In this document: positions 26,486 to 33,947 of the stretch, piece by piece
Layout: each line of letters begins with the position of its first letter
Position numbering within the stretch: the first letter of the stretch is position 1
Assembly: GCF_010233585.1 (NCBI RefSeq)
Contig: NZ_CP045997.1
Location: 1,949,749 to 2,013,748 of the forward strand
Reading direction: 5' to 3'
DNA from: Spirosoma endbachense
GTDB taxonomy: Bacteria > Bacteroidota > Bacteroidia > Cytophagales > Spirosomataceae
DNA: 64,000 nucleotides
The notes under the pieces: model-generated
Databases searched by the model: none
The model's input: only the letters and a program-made list of their open reading frames with translations
Told to the model about the DNA's origin: nothing
Made by a program: the position numbers and the translations under genes

Positions 26486-28162
26486 TTATTGGCGACTATA
26501 AAGCGCATCGACCTGATCCTGATTTAGGGGTATATTATAGACTCGAATATCGTCCATAGCACCCTGAAAATAATTCGGAAAGTTTTTCGACTGCGCCCCA
26601 AATTTTAAGGTACCACCAATACAGTTATCGATAAAGGTTTGTGTCAAATCCGTTTTTGAGCGGATCGCTTTCCCATTTTGATACACGATCATGGTTCTAC
26701 CCGAGTAAACAAAAACCAGATGCTGCCAGATATCCACCAAAACCAGGTCAGACAGTTCCAGATCCTGCCAGCCTTTACTCTGAACACAGTTGCTCTGTTG
26801 CTTAATGTCGAAATTGATGTATGGTTTCGTAGCCGAAGACCCAACTGGTATCTCCTTGACAATGGCGCTATATTGCTCCTGTTCGCCATCGGCGAAGTTG
26901 TTTTTCATAAAAATCTGCATCCTGGATGTTCGGGCCGCTGCGCTTGGTTTAATCCAGACACTAATTGAAATACTGGCCGGGCGTAAGCTGGCATTATCCG
27001 CAATTTCGATGTAATCGTCTACACCGTCGAAATATAGAGCCGTCTGATCCCCACCCTTACGGTTAGCCGTAAACGTTGGCCCGTTCTTTAGTGTCGCATG
27101 ATTGCCGTTTCCGCTAACATCACTGGCATTTCCATCGAATGGAAAGCTGGCCACTAAACCAGTGGTCAGGTCAAAATCGAGCGTAGTAAACGGGAGAACG
27201 TCTCCATAAACAACCTGATTATCTCCATACACCGCGAACGACCGATAGTAATACCTTGTGTTGATAGACAGGTTAGTTAGTGTTACAGACGTATTGGCTC
27301 CAACAACTGGGCCGGTAATCTCAGTTGTCAATGAACCGGGTAGTTTGGGATCATTTGTCGTACTGGAATAGCAGATACCGTAACGAATAGCAGCTGGAAT
27401 GCCTGCATTATCCAGCCTGAATAACACCAAAGCCGTACTCCGATCGAGCGAACTTGTCCCAATAGTTGTTACAACCGGGAGTAAAGGTGGCGTTGTAAAC
27501 GTTCTTACATCTGAACTATAGCTGGGAGCAGCACTATTGATCGCAAAAGCGCGAACGTAATAAGTCGTACCGGGCTGCAATTGAGTTATTGTAAATGCGT
27601 TTGCCGTTCCTACCGTTGGATTCGATTTACTGTCAATGACCTGATCCGCAATTGTCGGTGGATTATTGGTTGTGGAATAACATAAACCGTACCGGCTAAT
27701 CACTCCGTTGCCATTACTGGTTACGGTCATGCGAAGGGCCGCTGAATTCATAGTTATGGTAGTCGGATCGAGGTCCTGAATGGTAACCGTGGGCGGAACA
27801 ACATTACTGATTGTTATGCTTGTACTGGCCGTGTAAGCATCTCCGCACTTATTGGTCAGATTGGCTTTAACAGCGTATGTTCCCGAAGCCGTGTATGAAT
27901 GTGGAATAGAAACCGAAACGGTCGAACTTCCTGATTGTCCATCACCAAAATCCCACTTCACATCGTCGGTGGTTCCCGTTAAAGCTGACAGCGAAAATGT
28001 TACGCTCAGTAAATTGGCCTGATAATTAATTTTTGCTGTGGGGCTTTCACACTTGGGGAATGAACGGGTATCCAGATTCCATTTACAGGCACCAACTACC
28101 CAACATAATACAAAACAACTTACTAAACGAAGCAACCAAAGCGTCGGTAAAAATTTCTTCAT
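26486..28162 (-). CDS. Lipoprotein with PKD, fibronectin-III-like and LamG domains
   Basis: A 558-residue protein. The start is ATG at 28162 (MKKFLPT); a TTG-extended frame to 28183 is less likely. The signal peptide ends in a lipobox VVGAC, so it is membrane-anchored. In order: a PKD domain (~35-125, with KWDFGDGQSG), two fibronectin-III-like repeats each holding RYG(I/L)CYSTT and TTYYVRAFA-type strands (~130-320), and a concanavalin-like LamG domain (~340-555; LVASFPFDGNASDVSGNGNHAT at its start, AMDDIRVYNIPL near its end). LamG domains of this type bind sugars or proteins on the cell surface. A -7 box TAAATTTG lies at 28181-28188 on its strand. Confidence 0.88.
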   Translation of the reverse strand: MKKFLPTLWLLRLVSCFVLCWVVGACKWNLDTRSFPKCESPTAKINYQANLLSVTFSLSALTGTTDDVKWDFGDGQSGSSTVSVSIPHSYTASGTYAVKANLTNKCGDAYTASTSITISNVVPPTVTIQDLDPTTITMNSAALRMTVTSNGNGVISRYGLCYSTTNNPPTIADQVIDSKSNPTVGTANAFTITQLQPGTTYYVRAFAINSAAPSYSSDVRTFTTPPLLPVVTTIGTSSLDRSTALVLFRLDNAGIPAAIRYGICYSSTTNDPKLPGSLTTEITGPVVGANTSVTLTNLSINTRYYYRSFAVYGDNQVVYGDVLPFTTLDFDLTTGLVASFPFDGNASDVSGNGNHATLKNGPTFTANRKGGDQTALYFDGVDDYIEIADNASLRPASISISVWIKPSAAARTSRMQIFMKNNFADGEQEQYSAIVKEIPVGSSATKPYINFDIKQQSNCVQSKGWQDLELSDLVLVDIWQHLVFVYSGRTMIVYQNGKAIRSKTDLTQTFIDNCIGGTLKFGAQSKNFPNYFQGAMDDIRVYNIPLNQDQVDALYSRQ

Positions 28163-28180
28163 GGTGCAATTGAATGGTAG

Positions 28181-28188
28181 CAAATTTA
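28181..28188 (-). promoter_or_regulatory. -7 promoter box TAAATTTG for the PKD/LamG lipoprotein gene
   Basis: On the minus strand the octamer matches TAnnTTTG exactly and lies about 19 bases upstream of the ATG at 28162, which implies a very short leader of about a dozen bases. Confidence 0.5.
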
Positions 28189-28367
28189 TGGATTGCAGGT
28201 TACATCCAGTTCCTTAATTGATTATTCGGCGGCCAAATCGGCGACTTGACTCCTTGTATTGTTTATAGTAATGTTGCACACTTTGTGAAGGTATTGGATA
28301 AATTAAAACCCAAACCCGTCAAATCAGTTATTAGAATAATCCGACCAGAACCACTGTCAGCGCTTTA

Positions 28368-29183
28368 ATGCAGTCAGACACCACCAACTCCGCCAATAAA
28401 TCATCCAGTAAGCCCGTCGTTACCCGGCGGCTGGATAAGTTCTTTTTAAATCTGGCCGATGTTTCGGCCTTTGTCGGACGCTTCTTTCGGGAAGCGTTTA
28501 TTCCTCCCTATGAATTTAAGGAGATTATCCGGCAGTGCTATGAAGTAGGTTATCGATCGTTGTTGCTGATCTCAACAACGGGTTTTATAACCGGTATCGT
28601 GTTTACCAATCAGTCGCGACCGTCATTGTCTGAATTTGGAGCAACCTCGTGGCTACCTTCCCTCATTGCCATTGCCATTGTGCGAGCCTTAGGGCCACTC
28701 GTAACCGCCCTGATTGCATCCGGCAAAGTCGGGTCGAGCATTGGTGCCGAACTGGGGTCAATGAACGTAACAGAGCAAATCGATGCGATGGAAGTATCGG
28801 GCACAAACCCATTCAAGTTCCTGGTAGTGAGTCGTGTACTGGCCACATCGATCACGATTCCCGTTCTGACCATGTATACCATTTTTGTCGGACTTCTGGG
28901 CGCCTTCATTAATGTGAATCAGAACGAGCAAACCAGCTTTGTGTCCTATTTTCAGGAGGTCTTTGGAGCCATCACGTACACCGATATTTTCGCTTCCATC
29001 ACAAAATCAATTGTATTTGGTTTTACGATCGGCATGGTCGGTTGCTACAAAGGCTATCATTCCTCAAAAGGGACTGAGGGCGTTGGTAAGGCGGCCAATG
29101 CATCCGTTGTAACAGCCATGTTTCTGGTCTTCATCGAAGAATTGCTGTCGCTTCAGATCATTACCGCCATTCGAGGCAACTAG
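28368..29183 (+). CDS. mlaE: MlaE family lipid ABC transporter permease
   Basis: A 271-residue inner-membrane protein with about five helices. The core has the MlaE/YrbE signature region: LGPLVTALIASGKVGSSIGAELG, followed by MEVSGTNPFKF and the coupling-helix region. It forms the permease of a phospholipid transport system between inner and outer membranes with the ATPase at 29251 and the MCE protein at 30119, in that order. A ~45-residue basic cytoplasmic N-terminus precedes the first helix. No MlaB or MlaC homologue is beside it, which is usual in Bacteroidota. Confidence 0.94.
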   Translation: MQSDTTNSANKSSSKPVVTRRLDKFFLNLADVSAFVGRFFREAFIPPYEFKEIIRQCYEVGYRSLLLISTTGFITGIVFTNQSRPSLSEFGATSWLPSLIAIAIVRALGPLVTALIASGKVGSSIGAELGSMNVTEQIDAMEVSGTNPFKFLVVSRVLATSITIPVLTMYTIFVGLLGAFINVNQNEQTSFVSYFQEVFGAITYTDIFASITKSIVFGFTIGMVGCYKGYHSSKGTEGVGKAANASVVTAMFLVFIEELLSLQIITAIRGN

Positions 29184-29250
29184 CGATTCGCGCTGACGAC
29201 TGAACAAGATTTTAATTAATGACCCATTTACCCAAATTCCTGTACTATAA

Positions 29251-30006
29251 ATGACACAACCAACCGATCCAGTTATCAGTATCCACGGCCTGAAAAAGTC
29301 GTTTGGCGACTTACACGTACTGCGCGGCATTGATCTGGATGTTAGCCGGGGCGAAAATGTTGTCGTGTTGGGTCGTTCTGGTACAGGAAAGTCAGTGTTG
29401 ATCAAAATTATTGTTGGTTTATTGAAGCCCGACGCCGGAAGCGTTATTGTGCTGGGCCAGGACGTTGAAAAACTTCGCGACCAAGAACTCGATCTGTTCC
29501 GTCAGAAAGTTGGCTTCTCGTTTCAGAGCAGTGCATTATATGACAGTATGAGCATTCGTGAAAATCTGGAGTTTCCGCTCATTCGCAATGTTCGGGATCT
29601 GACGCAGGGGGAAATTGACCGCGCCGTTGAAGAAGCCCTGGACGATGTTGGTTTATCGCAAACGATCAACCAGATGCCCTCGGAGCTTTCGGGTGGTCAG
29701 CGCAAGCGAATTGGCATTGCCCGAACCTTAATGCTGAAGCCCGAGATCATGCTCTACGACGAACCAACGGCCGGCCTCGATCCGATTACCAGTATCGAGA
29801 TCAACAACCTGATCAATGAAGTTAAAGAACGCTTTAAAGCGACCTCCATTATCATTACTCACGATTTGACCTGTGCGAAATCCACTGGCGATCGTGTGGC
29901 AATGCTTCTGGATGGGCGCTTTGAGCGAGTTGGCCCTTTCGAGGAGGTTTTTGCCGACCCCGATGAGCGCATACAGCAGTTTTACAATTACAAATTTGTT
30001 GATTAG
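29251..30006 (+). CDS. mlaF: ABC transporter ATP-binding protein, MlaF type
   Basis: A 251-residue ATPase with all motifs: Walker A GRSGTGKS (~44-51), Q-loop in VGFSFQSSALYD, signature LSGGQRKRIG, Walker B MLYDEPTAGLDP and the H-loop in ITHDL. The SALYDSMSIRENLEFPL stretch is typical of MlaF-type importers. It follows mlaE after 67 bases and precedes mlaD after 112 bases. It powers phospholipid movement through the Mla complex. Confidence 0.95.
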   Translation: MTQPTDPVISIHGLKKSFGDLHVLRGIDLDVSRGENVVVLGRSGTGKSVLIKIIVGLLKPDAGSVIVLGQDVEKLRDQELDLFRQKVGFSFQSSALYDSMSIRENLEFPLIRNVRDLTQGEIDRAVEEALDDVGLSQTINQMPSELSGGQRKRIGIARTLMLKPEIMLYDEPTAGLDPITSIEINNLINEVKERFKATSIIITHDLTCAKSTGDRVAMLLDGRFERVGPFEEVFADPDERIQQFYNYKFVD

Positions 30007-30118
30007 CCTATGTAAGGTAATCCGGTAAACGAATATCGGCTCAGCAATTGAACTGACACGATTTACACAATTACCTCCATTACCGAGTTACCTAAATTAC
30101 TCAATTCACTAATTCACT

Positions 30119-31141
30119 ATGAGTACAGAATCGAACAAACGCGCTGTTGTTGTTGGCATATTTGTTCTGCTAGGCATTATCATCTTTGTTGCAGGGGTGT
30201 TTGTGCTGGGCGGGCAACAAAAACGCTTCACGAAAAGCATCCGTCTCATTGCCGTTTTCAAAGATGTATCGGGCCTCAAAGCAGGTAACAACGTCTGGTT
30301 TTCAGGCGTTAAAGTCGGAACGGTTAAGCGAGTCAGTATCTATAGCAATGCGCAGGTAGAAGTAGACATGGACGTCGAACAGAGTTCGAAGCAGTTCATC
30401 CGGAAAGACGCCAGTGCAAGCATTAGCTCGGATGGGCTGATTGGCAACAAAATTGTTGTCATTGTGGGCGGAACCAATAGTCATCCTGAGGTTGAAGACG
30501 GCGACCGGCTGCAAACCCAGGCGGCCCTAAGCTCAGACCAAATTATGGCAACGCTACAGGAAAATAATAACAACCTGTTGCGCGTAACCAACGACTTTAA
30601 AGAGCTGGTCGGAAATCTTAGGAAGGGAAAAGGCACAGTAGGCGCTGTGCTGACCGATTCGATCGTTGCCAACAACTTTAAACGGGCCATGCTAAACCTG
30701 GAAAAGGCGTCGGACAACACCGTAAAGGTCACGGGCGCAGTGTCACAATTTGCGGCTAAATTAAATGCAAAGGGAACGTTAGCCAATGAACTGGTGACAG
30801 ATACAACTGTTTTCCGCCAGTTAAGCCGCTCGGCTGGTCGGCTGGAAAGTGCGGCAACGTCGGCCGATGTCGCCGTTGGCAGCCTACGAAAATCGACGGA
30901 AAACTTTAACCGTGCATCCGAAAAACTCAATAACAACAACAGTCCGTTGGGTGTGTTACTAACCGATCAGGAAACGGCGAACAACCTTCGGATTACGCTC
31001 CGGAATCTAAACAGGGGTAGCGCTTTGCTCAATGAAGACTTGAAAGCTGCTCAGAATAATTTCCTGTTGCGTGGTTTTTTCAAGAAGCAAGCGAAAGAAG
31101 ATGCCAAGCGTAAGGCAGATAGTACAGCCACAAAACCGTAG
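30119..31141 (+). CDS. mlaD: MCE domain lipid transport protein, MlaD type
   Basis: A 340-residue protein anchored by one N-terminal helix (VVVGIFVLLGIIIFVAGVFVL). The MCE domain follows (~38-120): FKDVSGLKAGNNVWFSGVKVG, then ASISSDGLIGNKIVVI, which is the standard MlaD pattern. The rest is a long helical tail rich in Asn, Thr and Lys (~140-320), with alternating hydrophobic residues suggesting a coiled coil or a helical tunnel. The upstream spacer 30030-30118 is made of repeated ATTAC/CACTA-type words. It ends at a strong hairpin at 31149-31183. Confidence 0.92.
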   Translation: MSTESNKRAVVVGIFVLLGIIIFVAGVFVLGGQQKRFTKSIRLIAVFKDVSGLKAGNNVWFSGVKVGTVKRVSIYSNAQVEVDMDVEQSSKQFIRKDASASISSDGLIGNKIVVIVGGTNSHPEVEDGDRLQTQAALSSDQIMATLQENNNNLLRVTNDFKELVGNLRKGKGTVGAVLTDSIVANNFKRAMLNLEKASDNTVKVTGAVSQFAAKLNAKGTLANELVTDTTVFRQLSRSAGRLESAATSADVAVGSLRKSTENFNRASEKLNNNNSPLGVLLTDQETANNLRITLRNLNRGSALLNEDLKAAQNNFLLRGFFKKQAKEDAKRKADSTATKP

Positions 31142-31148
31142 TCTGGCT

Positions 31149-31183
31149 TAAACCTATAAGGTTTTTGAAACCTTATAGGTTTA
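31149..31183 (+). terminator. 16-bp perfect hairpin terminator after mlaD
   Basis: Arms 31149-31164 and 31168-31183 are exact reverse complements around a 3-base loop. It starts 7 bases after the mlaD stop. Both arms contain TTT and AAA ends, and AT-rich sequence follows. Confidence 0.8.
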
Positions 31184-31325
31184 TAATTAACTACATACAG
31201 GGCTAGTACGTATAAACTATAAATTGAAATAGTACCAGGCTATTTGACCAGCTTTCATGTCACAGAATACGCCATAAAGATGTACTAGACAACCAAGTTG
31301 TGCGTTACTAAGATGCACGGACTAT

Positions 31326-31380
31326 CTACCCTTGCTGACTGTTACGGGCTTTATAGAACGGCGACTTTCAGTAAGGGTAG
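31326..31380 (+). other. Structured leader upstream of a small secreted protein gene
   Basis: Segments 31326-31338 and 31368-31380 can pair over 13 positions (one G-U), enclosing a 29-base loop, and TGTCTTTTTG follows. It ends 36 bases before the ATG at 31416. This could be a leader hairpin, an attenuator, or the end of a small RNA made from the 230-base gap after mlaD. Confidence 0.4.
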
Positions 31381-31415
31381 TGTCTTTTTGAACATTTACG
31401 ACAAATCTCTAAACA

Positions 31416-31811
31416 ATGTTGGGCTATCATTGGACTGCTCTTTGTCTGGCCATGCTTACGTTTACAAGCCGATATAACTCGTATGCACAGGCCAAAAAAC
31501 AGGAGAATTCATTTCCTACCTACCAACAGATCAAGCCCAAAGATTCGGAGATTATCGACCAGGTATCTCCGCCGAGTTCGTCAACAATATATAGCCGGAT
31601 TATTAATACCAGTTCGGCTCGATTTCCCCTGAATTTGTTTGATTATCCAGCCGGAACGGTAACATATTACCTGAATAATCAGCCCACAACCGACGTCAAA
31701 TACGTTAAAGAAGTGCTCAATAATAAAAGCATCTCTGTCGAAACGATTTCTGTAGATAAGCCTACCGAAGATGGGAAACGAATTATCAGAATACGGTATG
31801 AAGCGCTTTAA
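31416..31811 (+). CDS. Small secreted protein of unknown function
   Basis: A 131-residue protein with a signal peptide (hydrophobic ~7-17, cleavage likely after SYAQA). The mature ~105 residues hold a Ser/Pro-rich start and a strand-rich end (GTVTYYLNNQP; KYVKEVLNNKSISVETISVDK; RIIRIRYEAL). The last part has the layout of the short TonB-box-linked or TonB-like C-terminal domain, but similarity is too weak to name it. It stands alone between the Mla operon and the convergent peptidyl-prolyl isomerase gene. Confidence 0.7.
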   Translation: MLGYHWTALCLAMLTFTSRYNSYAQAKKQENSFPTYQQIKPKDSEIIDQVSPPSSSTIYSRIINTSSARFPLNLFDYPAGTVTYYLNNQPTTDVKYVKEVLNNKSISVETISVDKPTEDGKRIIRIRYEAL

Positions 31812-31852
31812 GTAGGGTAAATTCTCCGGATTGTCAGCAGGTGCATTCCAAT

Positions 31853-31908
31853 AAAAAAAGTGGTTTGTTGTTCGCCGATTCATACGAATAAGGCGAACAA
31901 CAAACCAC
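31853..31908 (-). terminator. 17-bp hairpin terminator with T-run for the SlyD-like gene
   Basis: Arms 31860-31876 and 31892-31908 are exact reverse complements around a 15-base loop. On the minus strand the hairpin is followed by seven T (A-run at 31853-31859), so it is a classic intrinsic terminator for the leftward gene; it can also stop the convergent gene ending at 31811. Confidence 0.85.
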
Positions 31909-31929
31909 AGACAGTCAGCTTTCTACCAC

Positions 31930-32397
31930 TTAATGATGCCCACCGGGACCATGAACGTGGCCATGCGCCAGTTCGTCAGGCGTCGCGTCGCGTACCTCAA
32001 CGACTTCAACGTCGAAATGCAGATTCTGGTCGGCCAATGGGTGATTGCCATCAACGGTAACCGTTTCCGGTCCTACCTGCGTTACGGTGATCAACTCGCC
32101 CTGATTGGTTTCAAACTGCATCCCAACTTCTATTTTCTGGCCACCAAACGCTTTGATTGGAACCTCCTGAATCAGTTGGGGATTTCGTTTGCCATAGCCC
32201 TTTTCAGGAACTACATCTATTTTTGCTTTGTCGCCTTTGGCTTTTCCTTCCAACCCTTCTTCCATTCCTGGAATCAGGTTACCCTTGCCATGAAGGTAAT
32301 AGAGCGGGTCACGTTCCTGGCTCGAATCCAGGATGTTGCCTGCATCATCACGAAGGGTATAGTGGATGGCGGCTACTTTATGTTTCGAGATCTGCAT
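31930..32397 (-). CDS. SlyD-like FKBP-type peptidyl-prolyl cis-trans isomerase
   Basis: The ATG at 32397 gives 155 residues; the longer frame to 32478 is not conserved-looking. The FKBP part (AAIHYTLRDDAGNILDSS, LYYLHGKGNLIPGMEEGLEG) encloses an insert-in-flap domain (~65-125, PEKGYGKRNPQLIQ to VTVDGNHPLADQNL), the defining feature of SlyD. The tail ends HGHVHGPGGHH, a short nickel/zinc-binding histidine stretch. It folds proteins in the cytoplasm and can carry metal. It is monocistronic, with its own terminator. Confidence 0.94.
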   Translation of the reverse strand: MQISKHKVAAIHYTLRDDAGNILDSSQERDPLYYLHGKGNLIPGMEEGLEGKAKGDKAKIDVVPEKGYGKRNPQLIQEVPIKAFGGQKIEVGMQFETNQGELITVTQVGPETVTVDGNHPLADQNLHFDVEVVEVRDATPDELAHGHVHGPGGHH

Positions 32398-32802
32398 AAT
32401 AATTAGCGTTCGATTGGTTTTTGGTAAGAAACAATCGAAACACAAAGTTGGCCTTTCCCATCGAAAATAAATTAACAATCGGGAAAGAATTGTTATTCAA
32501 TGCATCTGACTATCCACACATACCCATTCTCCTCACACGGGCATAGGTGAGGAGAATGGGTACTTCTCATCAGTAAAGATTTTGACTTAAACGGGCAACT
32601 GTCTTACTTATCAGAACAACAGCATCCAGTTTTTTGGCTCTTTATCAGAAAGTCCGGCTGTTCTTTCCCTCAATTTTTATCCCATTAAATACCGTTTACG
32701 AAACATTTTTTCGAAAAGGTCGTTCACCAAAAACCGATGTGTGTGGCATCGGGACTTATTCAATCGAATAAGTCGATTTGTATTCACCATTTATACTCGA
32801 CT
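32398..32802. other. Divergent intergenic region with two hairpins
   Basis: This 405-base gap lies between two divergent genes, so no 3' end is expected inside it. It holds the strong hairpin at 32521-32562 and a smaller one at 32753-32774 (9-bp arms, 4-base loop) close to the fasciclin gene start. No other gene was seen. Confidence 0.6.
32521..32562. repeat. Orphan 16-bp perfect inverted repeat
   Basis: Arms 32521-32536 and 32547-32562 are exact reverse complements around a 10-base loop, with GC-rich ends like intrinsic terminators. It lies between divergent genes, 124 bases from the nearest start, so it is not the terminator of a recognised gene. Confidence 0.7.
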
Positions 32803-33405
32803 ATGACAACGAAATCGTGTTTCGGCTGGGCGATGGGATTCGCTCTACTTATTGGGGTCAATATAACCACTACGGCTCAGGATCAGAATACCGCGACTCA
32901 GCCTAGTGCTGCTGCTACCAGTAATATGGGTATGCCAGGAGCGAATCTAAAATCAGGAGTTTCGACCGGTAAAGATCTGGCGATCAGTGCCGCTAAATCG
33001 GCCGATCATACCATTTTATTTCGGGCATTGCGCGTATCGGGGCTGACCGAACAGGCTAGTAGTAAAGGCCCTTTCACTGTGTTTGCTCCTACCAATGAGG
33101 CTTTCAATAAATTACCGGAAGGCACGGTCGATGGACTTCTGCAACCAGCGGCTAAAGCAAAACTTGTCAAACTATTAGCCTATCACGTTGTAAAAGGCAA
33201 GCTAACATCCGATCAATTGCAGGACGGCCAGAAGCTCAAAACAGTAACGGGTGGCACATTAACCGTTGGTAAACAGGGCGATACAGTTACCATTACCGAT
33301 GGGGCAGGTAACACCGCGACCGTTAACGCGGCCGATGTTGAAACTACAAACGGAATCGTTCATTCAATTGATACAGTGCTGATGCCTGCAGAAGGAGGCA
33401 AATAG
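32803..33405 (+). CDS. Secreted fasciclin (FAS1) domain protein
   Basis: The ATG at 32803 gives 200 residues with a signal peptide ending TTTAQ; the frame upstream to 32737 is not needed. A ~45-residue low-complexity Ala/Thr/Ser stretch precedes one FAS1 domain (~70-196) with the H1 motif FTVFAPTNEAFNKLP, the YHVVKGKL segment and the H2 end NGIVHSIDTVLMP. FAS1 domains mediate adhesion; single-domain secreted forms are common in Bacteroidota. A hairpin ends the transcript just after the stop codon. Confidence 0.94.
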   Translation: MTTKSCFGWAMGFALLIGVNITTTAQDQNTATQPSAAATSNMGMPGANLKSGVSTGKDLAISAAKSADHTILFRALRVSGLTEQASSKGPFTVFAPTNEAFNKLPEGTVDGLLQPAAKAKLVKLLAYHVVKGKLTSDQLQDGQKLKTVTGGTLTVGKQGDTVTITDGAGNTATVNAADVETTNGIVHSIDTVLMPAEGGK

Positions 33406-33424
33406 GCCGCAAAAATCTTTAGTA

Positions 33425-33473
33425 ACAGACAGAATCCGCCAATTCGATTACCGCGTTGGCGGATTCTGTCTGT
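33425..33473 (+). terminator. 18-bp perfect hairpin after the fasciclin gene
   Basis: Arms 33425-33442 and 33456-33473 are exact reverse complements around a 13-base loop. It begins 20 bases after the stop codon. No T-run follows. Confidence 0.75.
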
Positions 33474-33550
33474 CTACACCAACCGAACAATATTGAGAAT
33501 CGTCGGTTATCTACTTGAAAAACGGCTGTTGACAGTAGCCCCAAACCACG

Positions 33551-33558
33551 AAAGGAGG
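33551..33558 (+). promoter_or_regulatory. Strong Shine-Dalgarno sequence AAAGGAGG
   Basis: AAAGGAGG ends 5 bases before the ATG at 33564. Perfect Shine-Dalgarno sites are rare upstream of other genes in this window, as expected in Bacteroidota, so this one is notable and supports the start. Confidence 0.7.
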
Positions 33559-33563
33559 ACGTA

Positions 33564-33809
33564 ATGGAAAGTGAAGAAAAAGAAGATCTGATTCGTGCAA
33601 AACAAGCTATTTCGCCCGCAGGACTGGCCAACCAGTCGGCAGAAGGAACCAGTGGACCCGGCAGTCAGATAGACGCAGAAGAGCTGCCCGCCGATCAACT
33701 GGAGGATGACTATATGGATGGTGACGAACCGGGATCTAATCTGCGAATTCGGCATCCAAACCGGAATCCGAATCCTAAGCCCGACATTGATAAGCCTGCC
33801 TATAGTTAG
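33564..33809 (+). CDS. Small acidic protein of unknown function
   Basis: An 81-residue hydrophilic protein without signal peptide or membrane helix. The N-terminal half is rich in Glu and Ala (ESEEKEDLIRAKQ), the middle is acidic (EELPADQLEDDYMDGDEP), and the end is Asn/Pro/Arg-rich (IRHPNRNPNPKPDIDKP), suggesting a mostly disordered protein. The strong ribosome-binding site and the terminator pair around it (33425-33473 and 33837-33878) show an independent short transcription unit. Many Cytophagales carry such small disordered proteins; no function is known to me. Confidence 0.75.
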   Translation: MESEEKEDLIRAKQAISPAGLANQSAEGTSGPGSQIDAEELPADQLEDDYMDGDEPGSNLRIRHPNRNPNPKPDIDKPAYS

Positions 33810-33836
33810 TGGTTAAGGGATCAACAAAATTCGATC

Positions 33837-33878
33837 AAAAAACGCTTTTATCAGGTGCATCCGATAAAAGCGTTTTTT
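33837..33878. terminator. 16-bp bidirectional intrinsic terminator
   Basis: Arms 33837-33852 and 33863-33878 are exact reverse complements around a 10-base loop, with A6 at the left and T6 at the right, so it works in both directions. It closes the small acidic protein gene; the next gene starts 69 bases further. Confidence 0.85.
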
Positions 33879-33947
33879 GCTTTAGATCGAATCATACAAC
33901 CTAAGCGGGCATTTCGGTGTTTATTGTGCATATACACTCAACGAAAA

